A DNA stretch of 61,161 bases from Candidatus Gastranaerophilales bacterium (GCA_947589425.1 CANQAV010000011.1:1-61161); one strand, 5' to 3'; numbered from the stretch's first letter, positions 17,394 to 28,030 are shown. Notes: a model not told the origin generated them from the sequence alone. Program-made: numbers and translations.

Positions 17394-19391
17394 TTAACCT
17401 TCTGACGAATTTTCTCTTCTTGCTTTTACTTTTTCTACAAGTTCATCAAATTCATCTGCATTTATGCTTTCACGCTCCAATAATGTCATTGTGACTTCAT
17501 TTAGTATGTCTTTATTTTGAGCCAGGATATCCTTTGCAAGGCTATATTTTTCATCAATTATTTTTTTAACTTCCAAATCAAGTTCGTATGCGATATGGTC
17601 AGAATAATCTTTTGTTTGACCAAAATCTCGACCCATAAAGACATGTTCGTGGGGTTCGCCGTATACCATATTTCCCATTTTGTCCGACATACCCCATTGT
17701 GCCACCATATTTCTTGCAAGTTTTGTTGCTCTTTGCATGTCGTTTGCTGCGCCTGTTGATATATTATCACCATATATCATTTCTTCAGCCGCACGACCAC
17801 CCAAAAGGCTTGCGATTTGAGCAAGTATTTTTCTTTTTGTTTGGTGTTTGTTATCATCTTTCGGAGTAAACCAAGTTATGCCCAAAGCTCTTCCGCGAGG
17901 GATAATTGATATTTTTTGTACCTCTTCGCAATCGTCAAGCATTTTAATAACTACTGCGTGACCAGCTTCGTGGTAACTTGTTCTTTCTTTATCTTCCTGT
18001 GTTAATACTGTTGATTTCTTTTCAATTCCCGCTATAACTCTATCTATTGATTTATCAATATCCGTCATTGTTATCACTTCGTGATTATTTCGAGCAGCAA
18101 GAAGAGCGGCTTCATTAAGCAGATTTTTTATATCTGCTCCCGTGAAACCCGGAACTCTTTTTGCAAGAGTTTTAAGATCAACGTCGGGAGCTAATTTTTT
18201 ATTTCTTGCATGTACTTCAAGAATTTCTTCTCTTCCTCTTATATCAGGCTCATTAACATAGATTTGCCGGTCAAATCTGCCGGGACGAAGAAGTGCGCTA
18301 TCCAGTATGTCAGGACGGTTTGTTGCGGCTATTACAATTATATTTGTGTTCTCATCAAAACCATCCATCTCAACAAGTAATTGATTTAAGGTTTGTTCTC
18401 TTTCATCATGACCGCCGCCCAAACCTGCGCCTCTTTGGCGTCCGACAGCATCAATTTCATCAATAAATATTATACAAGGCTGGTGTTTTTTTGCTTGGTC
18501 AAATAAGTCTCTAACCCTGCTTGCACCGACACCAACGAACATTTCAACGAAATCGGAGCCGGATATAGAAAAGAAAGGAACTCCGGCTTCACCTGCAACA
18601 GCCTTAGCCATAAGAGTTTTACCCGTTCCGGGCGCACCAACCAAAAGAACGCCTTTCGGTATTTTTGCTCCGAGTTTTGTATATTTTTCGCTGTTTTTTA
18701 AAAAGTCGACTATTTCTTCAAGTTCCTGCTTTTCTTCATCAATACCCGCAACATCCTTAAAAGTTATTTTAATTTTATCGTCCTGCATTAATTTCGCTTT
18801 AGACTTTCCGAAATTTAATGCAGACGAGCCTGTTTGCTGTATTGTTTTAAATATAAATGCAATCATAAGGGCAATAAATATAACAGGCAATATAATTGAG
18901 CCCAAAATGCTTATCCATCCGCCATCTTGAGGTTTTGATATATTTATTTCAACACTTTTTTCTTTAAGAAGGGATATGACATCACTGTAGTTCTGAGGCA
19001 GTTGTACCTTATATTGAATTTTTGGAACTTTAACAGTTTGTGTTTTTATAGGCGATAAATTATTTTGTTTTAGATTTTCATTACTTAGTATTTTATTTTG
19101 AGGAAGCTTTTGTTGAATTTTATTAATATTTAGAGGGTTTGTAATTTTTTTGTTGTTTTCGATATCAACAGAATTTTCACCGCTGACAGCGGATTCTTTT
19201 GGTACGGCTATAAGCGTATCCTTAGTTATTGTTACACTTTCTATCTCATTGAGCTGAACTTTATTTAAAAATTGAGTATAGGAAATTTCATTTGTCGAAG
19301 TTTCCGCACCTTCAAAAAATATTGCCAGTGTAACAATTAGAAATATGGCAACAAGTATTATGATGCCTTTTGATTGATAGTTGTTGTTCAT
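17394..19391 (-). CDS. ftsH: ATP-dependent zinc metalloprotease FtsH
   Basis: A 665-residue membrane-anchored AAA protease for quality control of membrane proteins. TM1 ~9-26, extracytoplasmic domain ~27-158, TM2 ~160-182. The AAA module has Walker A GAPGTGKT (~252-259), Walker B IIFIDEID and second-region R-x-G-R-F-D. The M41 zinc site is HEAGH. The extracytoplasmic domain contains an unusual ~55-residue Asn/Gln/Lys-rich low-complexity insert (~70-125), with a beta-strand motif repeated before and after it. Divergent from folK. Confidence 0.97.
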   Translation of the reverse strand: MNNNYQSKGIIILVAIFLIVTLAIFFEGAETSTNEISYTQFLNKVQLNEIESVTITKDTLIAVPKESAVSGENSVDIENNKKITNPLNINKIQQKLPQNKILSNENLKQNNLSPIKTQTVKVPKIQYKVQLPQNYSDVISLLKEKSVEINISKPQDGGWISILGSIILPVIFIALMIAFIFKTIQQTGSSALNFGKSKAKLMQDDKIKITFKDVAGIDEEKQELEEIVDFLKNSEKYTKLGAKIPKGVLLVGAPGTGKTLMAKAVAGEAGVPFFSISGSDFVEMFVGVGASRVRDLFDQAKKHQPCIIFIDEIDAVGRQRGAGLGGGHDEREQTLNQLLVEMDGFDENTNIIVIAATNRPDILDSALLRPGRFDRQIYVNEPDIRGREEILEVHARNKKLAPDVDLKTLAKRVPGFTGADIKNLLNEAALLAARNNHEVITMTDIDKSIDRVIAGIEKKSTVLTQEDKERTSYHEAGHAVVIKMLDDCEEVQKISIIPRGRALGITWFTPKDDNKHQTKRKILAQIASLLGGRAAEEMIYGDNISTGAANDMQRATKLARNMVAQWGMSDKMGNMVYGEPHEHVFMGRDFGQTKDYSDHIAYELDLEVKKIIDEKYSLAKDILAQNKDILNEVTMTLLERESINADEFDELVEKVKARRENSSEG

Positions 19392-19469
19392 AAAATCCTC
19401 ATCTGTGTTATATATTGATATTATAACAAAAGAATTATAAAATGTTAAATGTACAGTGGGAAGTAATAT

Positions 19470-19985
19470 ATGGCAAGAGTTTTTCTATCAATCGGCTCTA
19501 ATTTGGGCGACAGACTATCTAACATACAACAGGCGGTAAGTTCTCTTTCAATGTCAAATAAGATAAGAGTAGTAAAAACTTCTTCATTTTATGAAACAGA
19601 GCCCTGGGGTAATAAAAACCAAAATTGGTTTTTAAATGCAGCAGTTGCAATAGATTGTGAGATGCCCCCTTTAGAGCTTTTAAAATATTGTCAAAATATT
19701 GAATTAAAACTGGGACGTATCAGAAATCAAAAAGAAAAATGGGTTGAGCGTGCAATTGATATTGATATTTTGATGTATGGCGATGAAATTATTTCTATCC
19801 CAGATACTCTTATTATTCCTCATCCTTTTATGCATTTAAGGGCATTTGTTTTAGTACCCATGTTGGAAGTGAAAGCTGATTTAGTACACCCTGTTTTTAA
19901 AAAAACAATTTCAGAATTATATGACGATTTAGAAAACCCCGAGGATGTATTTTTGTATGGAACAATCATTCCCCAAAAAGAATAA
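19470..19985 (+). CDS. folK: 6-hydroxymethyl-7,8-dihydropterin pyrophosphokinase
   Basis: A 171-residue folate-pathway kinase transferring pyrophosphate from ATP to hydroxymethyl-dihydropterin. Motifs: SIGSNLGDR at the start, F-x-E-T-E-P-W-G, WFLNAAV, ERAIDIDIL with the paired Asp that bind Mg2+, and PHPFMHLRAFVL. Full length, no DHNA or DHPS fusion. GGGAAG precedes the ATG. The 3' end overlaps the next gene by 29 bases. Confidence 0.96.
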   Translation: MARVFLSIGSNLGDRLSNIQQAVSSLSMSNKIRVVKTSSFYETEPWGNKNQNWFLNAAVAIDCEMPPLELLKYCQNIELKLGRIRNQKEKWVERAIDIDILMYGDEIISIPDTLIIPHPFMHLRAFVLVPMLEVKADLVHPVFKKTISELYDDLENPEDVFLYGTIIPQKE

Positions 19986-21069
19986 TATAGCAATTGTCGG
20001 GGGCGGGCCTGCGGGAGTATATTGTGCTGTTTGGATTTCTAAAAAACTTAGAACTTTAGGTTTTAAAGATTATACAATTTCTATTTTTGAAAAAGATAAG
20101 ATATTAAAAACAATTTTGAAGACGGGTAACTCAAGATGCAATTTAACCAATTTTGAGCCGGATTTAAAAGAATTTGCTTCAAATTACCCGAGGGGTGAAA
20201 AATTTATTCTTTCGCTCTTAAGCCGTCATTCAAACCTTGATGTTATTGATTTTTTTAATTCAATCGGCGTAAAAACATATTCCCAAGATGACGGAAGGAT
20301 TTTCCCCGTTTCCAATAAATCAAGCGAGATTAGAAATGCTCTTTTAGCTGAAATTTATAAAGATAAAAATATAAAAATTATAAATAAAAAAATAATTGAT
20401 GCTCTTGATATTAAAGACTTTAATAAAATTATTATCTCAGCGGGATCAAGAAACAGCGAAAATCTGATTAAAAGTTTTTCTCACACCCTTGTACCTTTTA
20501 AAAAATCTCTCTGTGCATTAAATATAAGTAATTTTATCTATCCTAAAGGTGTGAGTGTAAAAGCCTTAGACGGCGACTTTGTATTTACGGAAAAAGGTAT
20601 TTCGGGCCCTTTAGCGTTTTATATTTCATCTCTAAATTCAAGAAAAGAATTTCCTTATAAAATTAAAATTAATCTTTTTGACCCGCTTGATTTATATGAT
20701 GCAGTGCAAAAAAATCCAAAAGCTGCAATTGGCAAACTTTTATCAAATTTTATTCCCAAATCTTTAGCCCATGTTATTACAGATAATTATTATAAACATG
20801 CCTGTGAAATTAAAAAAGAAAAAATTGCTTCTTATTCAACGCTTGAGCTTGAAATTATTTCAAATTCATCTCTTGGCGAAATTGTTAATTCCGGCGGGGT
20901 TGAACTTAGTGAACTTGATAAAAACGCAAAATCAAAAATCAGAGAAAATCTTTGGTTTTGCGGAGAAATCCTTGATATTGACGGTTTTTGCGGAGGATTT
21001 AACCTTCAAAATTGCTGGTCGGGAGGCTGGGTTGTTGCAAATGATGTTGTAAGGTCTATAATTAATTAA
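19957..21069 (+). CDS. HI0933/BaiN-family flavoprotein
   Basis: A 370-residue FAD protein of the HI0933 (YhiN/BaiN) family, whose members are NAD(P)H-independent flavin oxidoreductases, some acting on bile-acid intermediates. Typical segments are IVGGGPAGVY, K-T-G-N-S-R-C-N-L-T-N and the C-terminal GGFNLQNCWSGGWV. ATG at 19957, twelve bases after GAGG, is preferred over the ATG at 19945 that overlaps it. Translationally coupled to folK. Substrate not deducible. Confidence 0.88.
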   Translation: MEQSFPKKNNIAIVGGGPAGVYCAVWISKKLRTLGFKDYTISIFEKDKILKTILKTGNSRCNLTNFEPDLKEFASNYPRGEKFILSLLSRHSNLDVIDFFNSIGVKTYSQDDGRIFPVSNKSSEIRNALLAEIYKDKNIKIINKKIIDALDIKDFNKIIISAGSRNSENLIKSFSHTLVPFKKSLCALNISNFIYPKGVSVKALDGDFVFTEKGISGPLAFYISSLNSRKEFPYKIKINLFDPLDLYDAVQKNPKAAIGKLLSNFIPKSLAHVITDNYYKHACEIKKEKIASYSTLELEIISNSSLGEIVNSGGVELSELDKNAKSKIRENLWFCGEILDIDGFCGGFNLQNCWSGGWVVANDVVRSIIN

Positions 21070-21088
21070 TAATTTATAAAGGATATTT

Positions 21089-22348
21089 ATGTACGATTTA
21101 GCGATAGTTGGTCTTGGGGTTGCGGGGCTTGAAGCTCTTAATATTGCACTTGATAACAATTTGAATGTTATTGCGTTTGAAGAAAATGAATTAGGAGGTA
21201 CCTGCCTTAATATGGGCTGTATTCCGACAAAATCAATACTTTATCTCAGCAATTTGTACGCTAAAACAAAAAATAATAACTTATCTTCTCTTTCTTTTTG
21301 CGATGTTAAATTTGATTGGCAGGAAGTAATTAAAGAAAAAGATGAAATAGTTCAAATGTTTGTTAAGCCCCTTAATATGAATTTATCCAAAAAAGCTGAA
21401 ATTATAAAATCTAAAGTTGAAATTATAGAAGATGAGGAACAAATTAAACTTGTTTCAAAAGAAGGGGAGTTTTATGCCAAAAAGCTAATAATTTCAACGG
21501 GCTCAATTCCTTATGAACTTCCCGATTTAAAATTTGACGGTAAAAGCATTTTATCTTCAGACGATATTTTTAAACTTGAATCACTTCCAAAATCCCTTAC
21601 AATTGTTGGAAGCGGCGCAATTGGACTTGAATGGGCAAAAATTTTATCGGATTTTGGGGTTAACATTAAACTTGTTGAAAAAATGAACTCTTTGTGTCCT
21701 TCGCTTGATATAGATATTCAAAAAAGAGTTGAGCGAATTTTGAAGGGATTTGGGGTTGATTTTTATAAGAATGATTATATTGTTGATTATTCAAACAACA
21801 AAGTCACGCTTAAATCAAATATTTCTTTTGAAAGCGATAAAATCCTTGTTGCTGTCGGAAGAAAGCCTAATTTGCCAAAAATTACCACAATAAGAAAAAA
21901 TGATAATATTTATCTTATAGGTGATGTAAAAGGCGAAATAATGCTTGCTCATAATTCGCAATATCAGGCAAAAAGCGCTATGAATAAAATATTATTTGAT
22001 GAATATTTACCGCAGAAAAATGTACCATCCGTTATATATACCACCCCTGAAATTGCTTCAATCGGCATTAATGAACAAGATATTGAAGATAAAAATGATT
22101 ATATTATTAAAAAACTTCCCATAGCTTCAATTGCGAAATCATGGTGCGACAGAGAACACGAAGGCTTTATTAAACTTATTATAAAAAATGATATAATTTT
22201 GGGGGCTCATATAATTTCAAAAGATGCAGATTCTTTAATTTCTTTAATCGGGGTTTTAATTGAAGAAAAAATTCACGTTGCCAAAATTAAAAATATGATT
22301 TTTCCTCACCCTTCGTTTTGTGAAATTATATCAGAGGTGCTTAAATAA
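21089..22348 (+). CDS. lpd: dihydrolipoyl dehydrogenase-like flavoprotein disulfide reductase
   Basis: A 419-residue enzyme, somewhat shorter than the usual ~460. It has FAD site VGLGVAGLEA, redox disulfide GGTCLNMGCIPTKS, NAD site VGSGAIGLEWA, and the C-terminal catalytic His-Glu pair in FPHPSFCEII. Predicted to re-oxidise the lipoyl arm of a lipoylated complex (glycine cleavage or 2-oxoacid dehydrogenase). Its stop shares one base with lipA, reinforcing the lipoate assignment. Confidence 0.85.
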   Translation: MYDLAIVGLGVAGLEALNIALDNNLNVIAFEENELGGTCLNMGCIPTKSILYLSNLYAKTKNNNLSSLSFCDVKFDWQEVIKEKDEIVQMFVKPLNMNLSKKAEIIKSKVEIIEDEEQIKLVSKEGEFYAKKLIISTGSIPYELPDLKFDGKSILSSDDIFKLESLPKSLTIVGSGAIGLEWAKILSDFGVNIKLVEKMNSLCPSLDIDIQKRVERILKGFGVDFYKNDYIVDYSNNKVTLKSNISFESDKILVAVGRKPNLPKITTIRKNDNIYLIGDVKGEIMLAHNSQYQAKSAMNKILFDEYLPQKNVPSVIYTTPEIASIGINEQDIEDKNDYIIKKLPIASIAKSWCDREHEGFIKLIIKNDIILGAHIISKDADSLISLIGVLIEEKIHVAKIKNMIFPHPSFCEIISEVLK

Positions 22349-23226
22349 TGAATAAAACAAGACTTCCCGACTATCTTAAAACAAAATTGCCGTCTTTAGA
22401 TAATATCCGATTTAAAAACGTAAAAAATATTTTAATTAAAAATAACTTAAACACGGTTTGTGACGGTGCAAGATGTCCGAATAAATGCGAGTGTTACAGC
22501 TCGGGCACTGCAACATTTTTAATTTTAGGTAAAACCTGTACGAGAAACTGTGCTTTCTGTAACATTTCTCAAAAAACTCCTTTGGGTGTTGATGAAAATG
22601 AGCCTAAAAATGTTGCAAATTGTGTTAATGAACTTGGTATTAAATATTGCGTTATAACATCGGTTACAAGAGATGACCTTAAAAATAACCATGATTTCGG
22701 CTCAATTCAGTTTAAAAACACCATAAATGAAGTAAGATATCTGTGTCCTGATACTAAAATTGAAGTACTTGTTCCCGATTTTAAGGGTGATAAAATTGCG
22801 CTCGATAGAGTAATTGACCTAAAACCCGAAGTTTTTAACCACAATATTGAAACAATTAAAAGACTGTATCCCATAGCCCGCCAAATGGCGGATTATGAGT
22901 GTTCCCTTAATGTCTTAAAATATGCAAAAGATAAGGGTTTAATTGTTAAATCAGGCTTTATGCTGGGACTTGGTGAAAACTTGGATGAAATATATGACTT
23001 AATTTTAGATTTAAACAAAGCAGGGATTGATATTTTAACGGTTGGGCAATATATTCAGCCTTCAAAAAAGCATCTTGAAGTTAAAAAATATTATAAACAG
23101 GAAGAATATTTGCAAATTGAAGAATTTATCAAAAAAAATACAGATATATTTCCTGTTGTTGCCCCATTGGCAAGAAGCTCATACAAGGCTTTTGAAGCAT
23201 GGGAAAACGTTAAGTTGCACTCTTAG
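22348..23226 (+). CDS. lipA: lipoyl synthase, radical SAM
   Basis: A 292-residue enzyme inserting two sulfurs into octanoylated lipoyl domains. It has the auxiliary cluster motif C-x4-C-x5-C (CDGARCPNKCEC), the radical-SAM motif CTRNCAFC, and the auxiliary-cluster serine in the C-terminal ARSSY. Directly coupled to lpd. The octanoyl transferase lipB or ligase is not in the window. Its last 17 bases overlap the convergent MerR gene. Confidence 0.95.
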   Translation: MNKTRLPDYLKTKLPSLDNIRFKNVKNILIKNNLNTVCDGARCPNKCECYSSGTATFLILGKTCTRNCAFCNISQKTPLGVDENEPKNVANCVNELGIKYCVITSVTRDDLKNNHDFGSIQFKNTINEVRYLCPDTKIEVLVPDFKGDKIALDRVIDLKPEVFNHNIETIKRLYPIARQMADYECSLNVLKYAKDKGLIVKSGFMLGLGENLDEIYDLILDLNKAGIDILTVGQYIQPSKKHLEVKKYYKQEEYLQIEEFIKKNTDIFPVVAPLARSSYKAFEAWENVKLHS

Positions 23227-23605
23227 ATTTTCTTCCTCTTTTTGATGTTTTTTTAATATTAGCTTCCTGGATATTCAAATCAATTTTTGCAATTTTTGCG
23301 ATTTTATTTATATATTTTATATAATCCTTGGGCTCAATTTTGTTTTGAGAAAGAAGTGCAAGAATTATCTTTACCCCCGATAAATTAAGTGCAAGATTTC
23401 TTGTTAAAAACAAAATTAATTTTGCTTTTTCAAGGTCATCCAAGGAATAGTTTCTTCTGTTTTTAGTTGTTCTTTTGGGAGATAAAATACCTTCTTTATC
23501 ATATATCCGAAGAGTTCTTTGGTGTACACCAAGAGCCGTTGCAACAGCGCTTATCGGCAAAATTGCAAGCTTAGTATTTATTGCATCTTTCGTTTCCTTA
23601 TTCAT
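23210..23605 (-). CDS. MerR-family regulator, HspR-like
   Basis: A 131-residue DNA-binding protein. Residues ~18-85 are the MerR winged helix: ISAVATALGVHQRTLRIYDKEG, followed by the N-R-R-x-Y-S-x-x-D-L-E wing. The R-T-L-R-x-Y-x-x-x-G-L/I pattern suits the HspR heat-shock repressor branch. The C-terminal half is a basic helix ending in a KKTSKRGRKSKS tail, with no cysteine metal site. Second gene after rimO (26-base gap). No chaperone gene is adjacent. Confidence 0.8.
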   Translation of the reverse strand: MNKETKDAINTKLAILPISAVATALGVHQRTLRIYDKEGILSPKRTTKNRRNYSLDDLEKAKLILFLTRNLALNLSGVKIILALLSQNKIEPKDYIKYINKIAKIAKIDLNIQEANIKKTSKRGRKSKSAT

Positions 23606-23631
23606 TTTATCCCAGACGTCCGTAAATACAT

Positions 23632-24936
23632 TTATATTATACCATACATATCATAATGCGTTGCTTTTTTTATTTTAACTTTTACGATATCACCCGGAGT
23701 TAAATATTCTTTTGTTTTAATATAGACAATACCGTCTATTTCAGGTGCATCTTTATAACTTCTTGCCGTTATTTTACCGTTTGAATATATGTTTTCTACA
23801 ATGCAGTCAATTTCCTTGCCTATATATTTTTGGTTTATTTCAAGAGAAATTTGTTTTTGAAGCTTCATTAATTCACTTCGTCTTTTATTTTTAACAGAAG
23901 TTTTAACTTGAGGTTTTAAATCATAAGCATAGGTATTTTTTTCTCTTGAATAGGCAAAAACCCCGACTCTGTCAAATTTCATATCCAGAACAAAATTATA
24001 TAAATCTTTAAATTCTTCATCTGTTTCTTGAGGATAGCCCACAATAAAGGTTGTTCTTATTGAAACATTTTTTATTTTTTTTCTTATTTTTTCTATAAAT
24101 TTTCGATAATCTATTGCGGGGCGCTTCATTCTTTTTAAAACTTCAATATTTGAGTGTTGAAGCGGAATATCAATATATTTAACAACTTTATCAAGTTTAT
24201 TAATTGTCTCCATAAGCTCGTCGTCGAAATTGGTGGGATAAGCATACATAAGCCTAATCCAGTTTAAATTTTCGATTTTATTAAGCTCAATCAAAAGCTC
24301 TTTTAGCATTGGTTTTTTATATAAATCAATTCCGTAGCTCGTTGTATCCTGAGCAATTAATATAATTTCACTTACACCCTTGTTAGCAAGTTCTTGTGCT
24401 TCTTTTACTATATTTTCAATTTTTCTTGATTTATATTTTCCTCTTAAATTCGGTATAACACAGTATCCGCAGTTATAATAGCATCCGTCGGAAATTTTTA
24501 TATAACTTGATGCGCCAAGGGTTATCTGTTCTCTTTTAATGTCTTCTCTGTAACAATAATCAGGAGTTTTTGAAATATTTGAATATGCTTTATTTTCAAT
24601 GGCATTAAGGATTTTATCATATTCGCATGTGCCAATATAGTTTTTTACTTCGGGGAGAAGTTTTTGCAATTCTTCTTTATGTTTTTGCACCAAACAGCCC
24701 GTTAAAATAACTCTTTTTTTATTTTGTATCATATCCATAATTGCTCTCACGCTTTCTTTTTCGGCATCATGGATAAATGAACAGGTATTAATTATAACTG
24801 TTTTAATTTTTTTATCATAAGGGTCAAGACTGTAGCTATAGCCGTTTTGTACCAATAAACCAAGCATTAATTCCATATCAATTAAATTTTTGGCACAGCC
24901 GAACTGAAGTATTCCTATGGTTTCTTTTTTATTCAT
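23632..24936 (-). CDS. rimO: ribosomal protein S12 methylthiotransferase
   Basis: A 434-residue radical SAM methylthiotransferase modifying Asp89 of S12. UPF0004 domain at the N-terminus with cysteines in F-G-C-A-K-N, N-T-C-S-F and T-G-C-L; radical-SAM motif CYYNCGYC; TRAM domain at the C-terminus. The QFGCAKNLID start is typical for RimO rather than MiaB. TATAAT ends seven bases before the chosen ATG, implying a leaderless transcript. Confidence 0.94.
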   Translation of the reverse strand: MNKKETIGILQFGCAKNLIDMELMLGLLVQNGYSYSLDPYDKKIKTVIINTCSFIHDAEKESVRAIMDMIQNKKRVILTGCLVQKHKEELQKLLPEVKNYIGTCEYDKILNAIENKAYSNISKTPDYCYREDIKREQITLGASSYIKISDGCYYNCGYCVIPNLRGKYKSRKIENIVKEAQELANKGVSEIILIAQDTTSYGIDLYKKPMLKELLIELNKIENLNWIRLMYAYPTNFDDELMETINKLDKVVKYIDIPLQHSNIEVLKRMKRPAIDYRKFIEKIRKKIKNVSIRTTFIVGYPQETDEEFKDLYNFVLDMKFDRVGVFAYSREKNTYAYDLKPQVKTSVKNKRRSELMKLQKQISLEINQKYIGKEIDCIVENIYSNGKITARSYKDAPEIDGIVYIKTKEYLTPGDIVKVKIKKATHYDMYGII

Positions 24937-24958
24937 AGTATTAATTATATTTAAAACA

Positions 24959-24985
24959 GGCAATTTTTTCCACAAAATAAACTTT
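24959..24985 (+). promoter_or_regulatory. shared promoter element, site G
   Basis: GGCAAT (24959-24964), 15 bases, AACTTT (24980-24985) followed by ATTATAAT. Upstream of the 25011 gene by 26 bases and divergent from rimO. One-base variant of both boxes, exact spacing. Confidence 0.65.
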
Positions 24986-25010
24986 ATTATAATGAAAGGC
25001 GGAAAAATTT

Positions 25011-25400
25011 ATGATACCGGGTGCGCATTATTTTAGAGATGATTTTGCTTCTCAAAGAAGCAATATTGGCAGGTTTAATTCTCGCAATAAAAAAAATCTT
25101 ATCTGTCATTATAATAATGCCGGTACTGATAAGTTTATCAAAAATAACGGATTAAGTGAAGCTAAAAGCACCAAAACAAAGAAATTAGCCGCAATTTTAG
25201 CTTCTGCTGCCGCACTGGGAGCAGGTATTATTGCCTTTAAAAAATCACCTAAATTAAAAAATTTAATTTCTGATTTTGGCAAGAAAATATTTAAAAAAGA
25301 TTTAAAAACAGCACCAAAAGCTTCAGAAGGTGTTAAAAGTAAATTTAATTCAGCTGCGGACTTTTTTAAAAAAGCTTTTGGAAAGACAGCTAAAAAATAA
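25011..25400 (+). CDS. orphan small basic protein with hydrophobic segment
   Basis: A 129-residue protein with a polar N-terminus (MIPGAHYFRDDFASQRSN). An Ala/Gly-rich hydrophobic stretch at ~58-76 (LAAILASAAALGAGIIAF) may span the membrane. The C-terminus is a lysine-rich amphipathic tail with repeated K-x-x-F-K-K. No family recognised. The start ATG follows GGCGGAAAAATTT. Preceded by promoter element G, so grouped with the coiled-coil regulon. Confidence 0.7.
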   Translation: MIPGAHYFRDDFASQRSNIGRFNSRNKKNLICHYNNAGTDKFIKNNGLSEAKSTKTKKLAAILASAAALGAGIIAFKKSPKLKNLISDFGKKIFKKDLKTAPKASEGVKSKFNSAADFFKKAFGKTAKK

Positions 25401-25491
25401 AAATTATTAACATTTTGTAATATAATTTTTCAAGTTATGACTGCATTTTTAAGGTTTTATATATAAAATATATAAAATTTATTAATTAAAT

Positions 25492-25518
25492 AGCAATATT
25501 TTATATAAAAAATACTTT
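25492..25518 (+). promoter_or_regulatory. shared promoter element, site D
   Basis: AGCAAT, 15 bases, TACTTT, then ATATATGTATAG. 37 bases before the ATG of 25555. Exact match to both consensus boxes. Confidence 0.72.
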
Positions 25519-25554
25519 ATATATGTATAGAGATTAATTAATGAGAGATAAAAG

Positions 25555-25824
25555 ATGTTAAAACGAGGCACAAATACATTAAGACGAGGCACTGCAGTTG
25601 CAAATCCTTTTGAAGCTTACAGCAACAGAAGCGAATTAATTAATAATCTTGATGCAATCGACAGAAGAAGTATAAGATATAAATTCAAAAATACAGACGA
25701 TCCGATTGTATTTGCTTTTGAATCATTTGAAAATTATTCTCTTGATGCGCTTGCAAAAGATTTTGTAAAAGAAAGTATTACGGATTTTATATCTTTTATT
25801 TCAAAAGCATGTAAACAAAAATAG
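25555..25824 (+). CDS. orphan small protein, regulon member
   Basis: An 89-residue protein. Its N-terminus holds a short internal repeat (L-K-R-G-T-N-T-L-R-R-G-T), followed by a mixed-charge region and C-terminal helices (LDALAKDFVKESITDFISFISK). No signal peptide or known domain. GAGAGATAAAAG precedes the ATG. Own promoter (site D) and own terminator, so monocistronic. Confidence 0.7.
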   Translation: MLKRGTNTLRRGTAVANPFEAYSNRSELINNLDAIDRRSIRYKFKNTDDPIVFAFESFENYSLDALAKDFVKESITDFISFISKACKQK

Positions 25825-25860
25825 TAATAAAATTAATAATAGCGGAGATATGGAAAGTTT

Positions 25861-25886
25861 ATGGCACGCAATGTGCCATTTTTTTA
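25861..25886 (+). terminator. rho-independent terminator
   Basis: ATGGCAC/GTGCCAT stem with a short loop and seven T, ending the 25555 transcript. Confidence 0.9.
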
Positions 25887-25918
25887 TGAAAAAACCCTGC
25901 ATATAATTGCAGGGTTTA
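25887..25918 (-). terminator. fusA rho-independent terminator
   Basis: On the minus strand AAACCCTGCA/TGCAGGGTTT with a six-base loop followed by a T-run, 22 bases after the fusA stop. Confidence 0.9.
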
Positions 25919-25939
25919 ATTTTGAAAATGAAATTTGAA

Positions 25940-28030
25940 CTAGTTTGCTGTAGCAGTTGATTTGGAAATGATTTCTTTTTCAATGTTCGCAGGAACTTGT
26001 TCATAGCATTTGAATTCCATTGAGAATGTGCCTCTGCCTTGAGTATTTGAACGCAAGTCAGTAGCATAGCCGAACATATTGGCCAGAGGAACAATTGCTC
26101 TTACTATAACGTTGCCTGTGTTGCCGTTTGGCTCTTGACCTTCAACACGACCACGGCGTCTTGAAATATCGCCGATTATGGTACCCGTAAATTCTTCGGG
26201 AATTTCGATTTCAACTTTCATCATGGGCTCTAATATGCAAGGTTGAGCTTTTTTAGTACCTTCTTTTATCGCCATTGACCCTGCAATCTTAAATGCCATT
26301 TCAGATGAGTCAACTTCGTGGAACGAGCCGTCATAAAGTTCAACTTTAACGTCAATCATCGGATATCCAGCTAAAATTCCGCCTTCAAGTGCTTCTTCCA
26401 TACCTTTTCTTGCAGGCTCAATATATTCTTTTGGAATAGCACCGCCAACGATTTTATTTTCAAATACAAAACCTTCGTTTTCGCCTGCGGGAGAAATTTT
26501 AACTTTAACGTGTCCGTATTGACCTTTACCACCTGATTGACGAATGAATTTAGAGTCTTGATCGGCTGTACCTCTAATTGTTTCACGATATGCAACCTGA
26601 GGTTTACCGATATTTGCTTCGACTTTAAATTCACGAAGCATTCTGTCAACAATAATATCAAGGTGAAGTTCGCCCATGCCCGAAATAATTGTTTGACCTG
26701 TTTCCGTATCTGATTTAACTCTGAAAGAAGGATCTTCTTCTGCTAATTTTTGCAGGGCAATACCCATTTTATCCTGATCGGCTTTAGTTTTTGGCTCGAT
26801 TGCAACCGAAATAACCGGCTCGGGGAAGCTCATTTTTTCTAAGATGATAGGAGCTTTTTCGTCGCACAATGTATCCCCCGTGGTTGTTTCTTTTAAACCA
26901 ACCGCAGCGCAGATATCGCCGGCGTATACTTCTTGTTCTTCAAGACGCTGGTCGGCATACATTCTAACCAGTCTTGAAATACGTTCTTTTTTGCCGTTTG
27001 TTGCATTTAGAGCGTAAGAGCCGGATGTGATAACGCCTGAATATACTCTCAAGAATGTTAAACGTCCGACAAACGGGTCTGTCATAACTTTAAAAGCAAG
27101 AGCAGAGAACGGCTCGTCATCTGATGAATGACGCTGGGTTTTTGTTCCGTCTTCAAGTTCGCCTTCAATAGCTTTAACATCAACAGGAGAAGGCATATAA
27201 TCAACAACATTGTTTAGCAATAGCTGTACACCTTTGTTTTTAAACGCCGTTCCGCAGCATACCGGAACAATTCTGTTGTTGCAAACAGCTTTTCTTAAAC
27301 CGGCTTTTAATTCTTCAACCGTTATTGAATCAGGGTTTTCAAAGAATTTTTCCATTAAAGAATCGTCTTCACCGGCAATTGCTTCAACCATTGCATCTCT
27401 GTATTCTTTTGCTTTTGCTTGAAGTTCCTGAGGAATATCTTCTTCTTTAATGTCTGTTCCGAGGTCATTTGTATAGATTTCTGCTTTCATTGTCATTAAA
27501 TCAACTAAGCCTGTGAAATTATCTTCAGCGCCAATCGGAAGTTGTATAGGAACAGCGTTTGCGCCTAATCTGTTTTTAATTTGGTCAACAACACGATAGA
27601 AGTCCGCACCTGTTCTATCCATTTTGTTAACGAAAACCATTCTCGGTACTTCATAGCGGTTAGCTTGGCGCCAAACCGTTTCAGATTGAGATTGAACACC
27701 GCCTACCGCACAGAATACTGCAACAACGCCATCTAATACACGAAGAGAACGTTCAACTTCAATTGTAAAGTCAACGTGTCCGGGGGTGTCTATAATATTT
27801 ATTTGATGACCCTTCCATGTTGCCGTAACGGCAGCAGATTGAATAGTGATACCTCTTTCTCTTTCTTGTTCCATAAAGTCTGTAACGGCAGCGCCGTCGT
27901 GAACTTCACCTATTTTGTGAGTTTTACCTGTATAGAATAAAATACGTTCAGTGGTTGTTGTTTTGCCTGCATCAATATGTGCGGCAATACCAATGTTTCT
28001 GATTTTATCCAGTGCTGTTTGTCTTGGCAT
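25940..28030 (-). CDS. fusA: translation elongation factor G
   Basis: A 696-residue translocase GTPase. G1 [13 protein letters not shown], switch-[16 protein letters not shown], and domain IV and V motifs are all intact. It is a full-length, canonical EF-G. It stands alone, without the rpsL-rpsG-tuf neighbours usual in the str operon, and is flanked by orphan small-protein genes. A ~190-base AT-rich region lies upstream. Confidence 0.98.
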   Translation of the reverse strand: MPRQTALDKIRNIGIAAHIDAGKTTTTERILFYTGKTHKIGEVHDGAAVTDFMEQERERGITIQSAAVTATWKGHQINIIDTPGHVDFTIEVERSLRVLDGVVAVFCAVGGVQSQSETVWRQANRYEVPRMVFVNKMDRTGADFYRVVDQIKNRLGANAVPIQLPIGAEDNFTGLVDLMTMKAEIYTNDLGTDIKEEDIPQELQAKAKEYRDAMVEAIAGEDDSLMEKFFENPDSITVEELKAGLRKAVCNNRIVPVCCGTAFKNKGVQLLLNNVVDYMPSPVDVKAIEGELEDGTKTQRHSSDDEPFSALAFKVMTDPFVGRLTFLRVYSGVITSGSYALNATNGKKERISRLVRMYADQRLEEQEVYAGDICAAVGLKETTTGDTLCDEKAPIILEKMSFPEPVISVAIEPKTKADQDKMGIALQKLAEEDPSFRVKSDTETGQTIISGMGELHLDIIVDRMLREFKVEANIGKPQVAYRETIRGTADQDSKFIRQSGGKGQYGHVKVKISPAGENEGFVFENKIVGGAIPKEYIEPARKGMEEALEGGILAGYPMIDVKVELYDGSFHEVDSSEMAFKIAGSMAIKEGTKKAQPCILEPMMKVEIEIPEEFTGTIIGDISRRRGRVEGQEPNGNTGNVIVRAIVPLANMFGYATDLRSNTQGRGTFSMEFKCYEQVPANIEKEIISKSTATAN

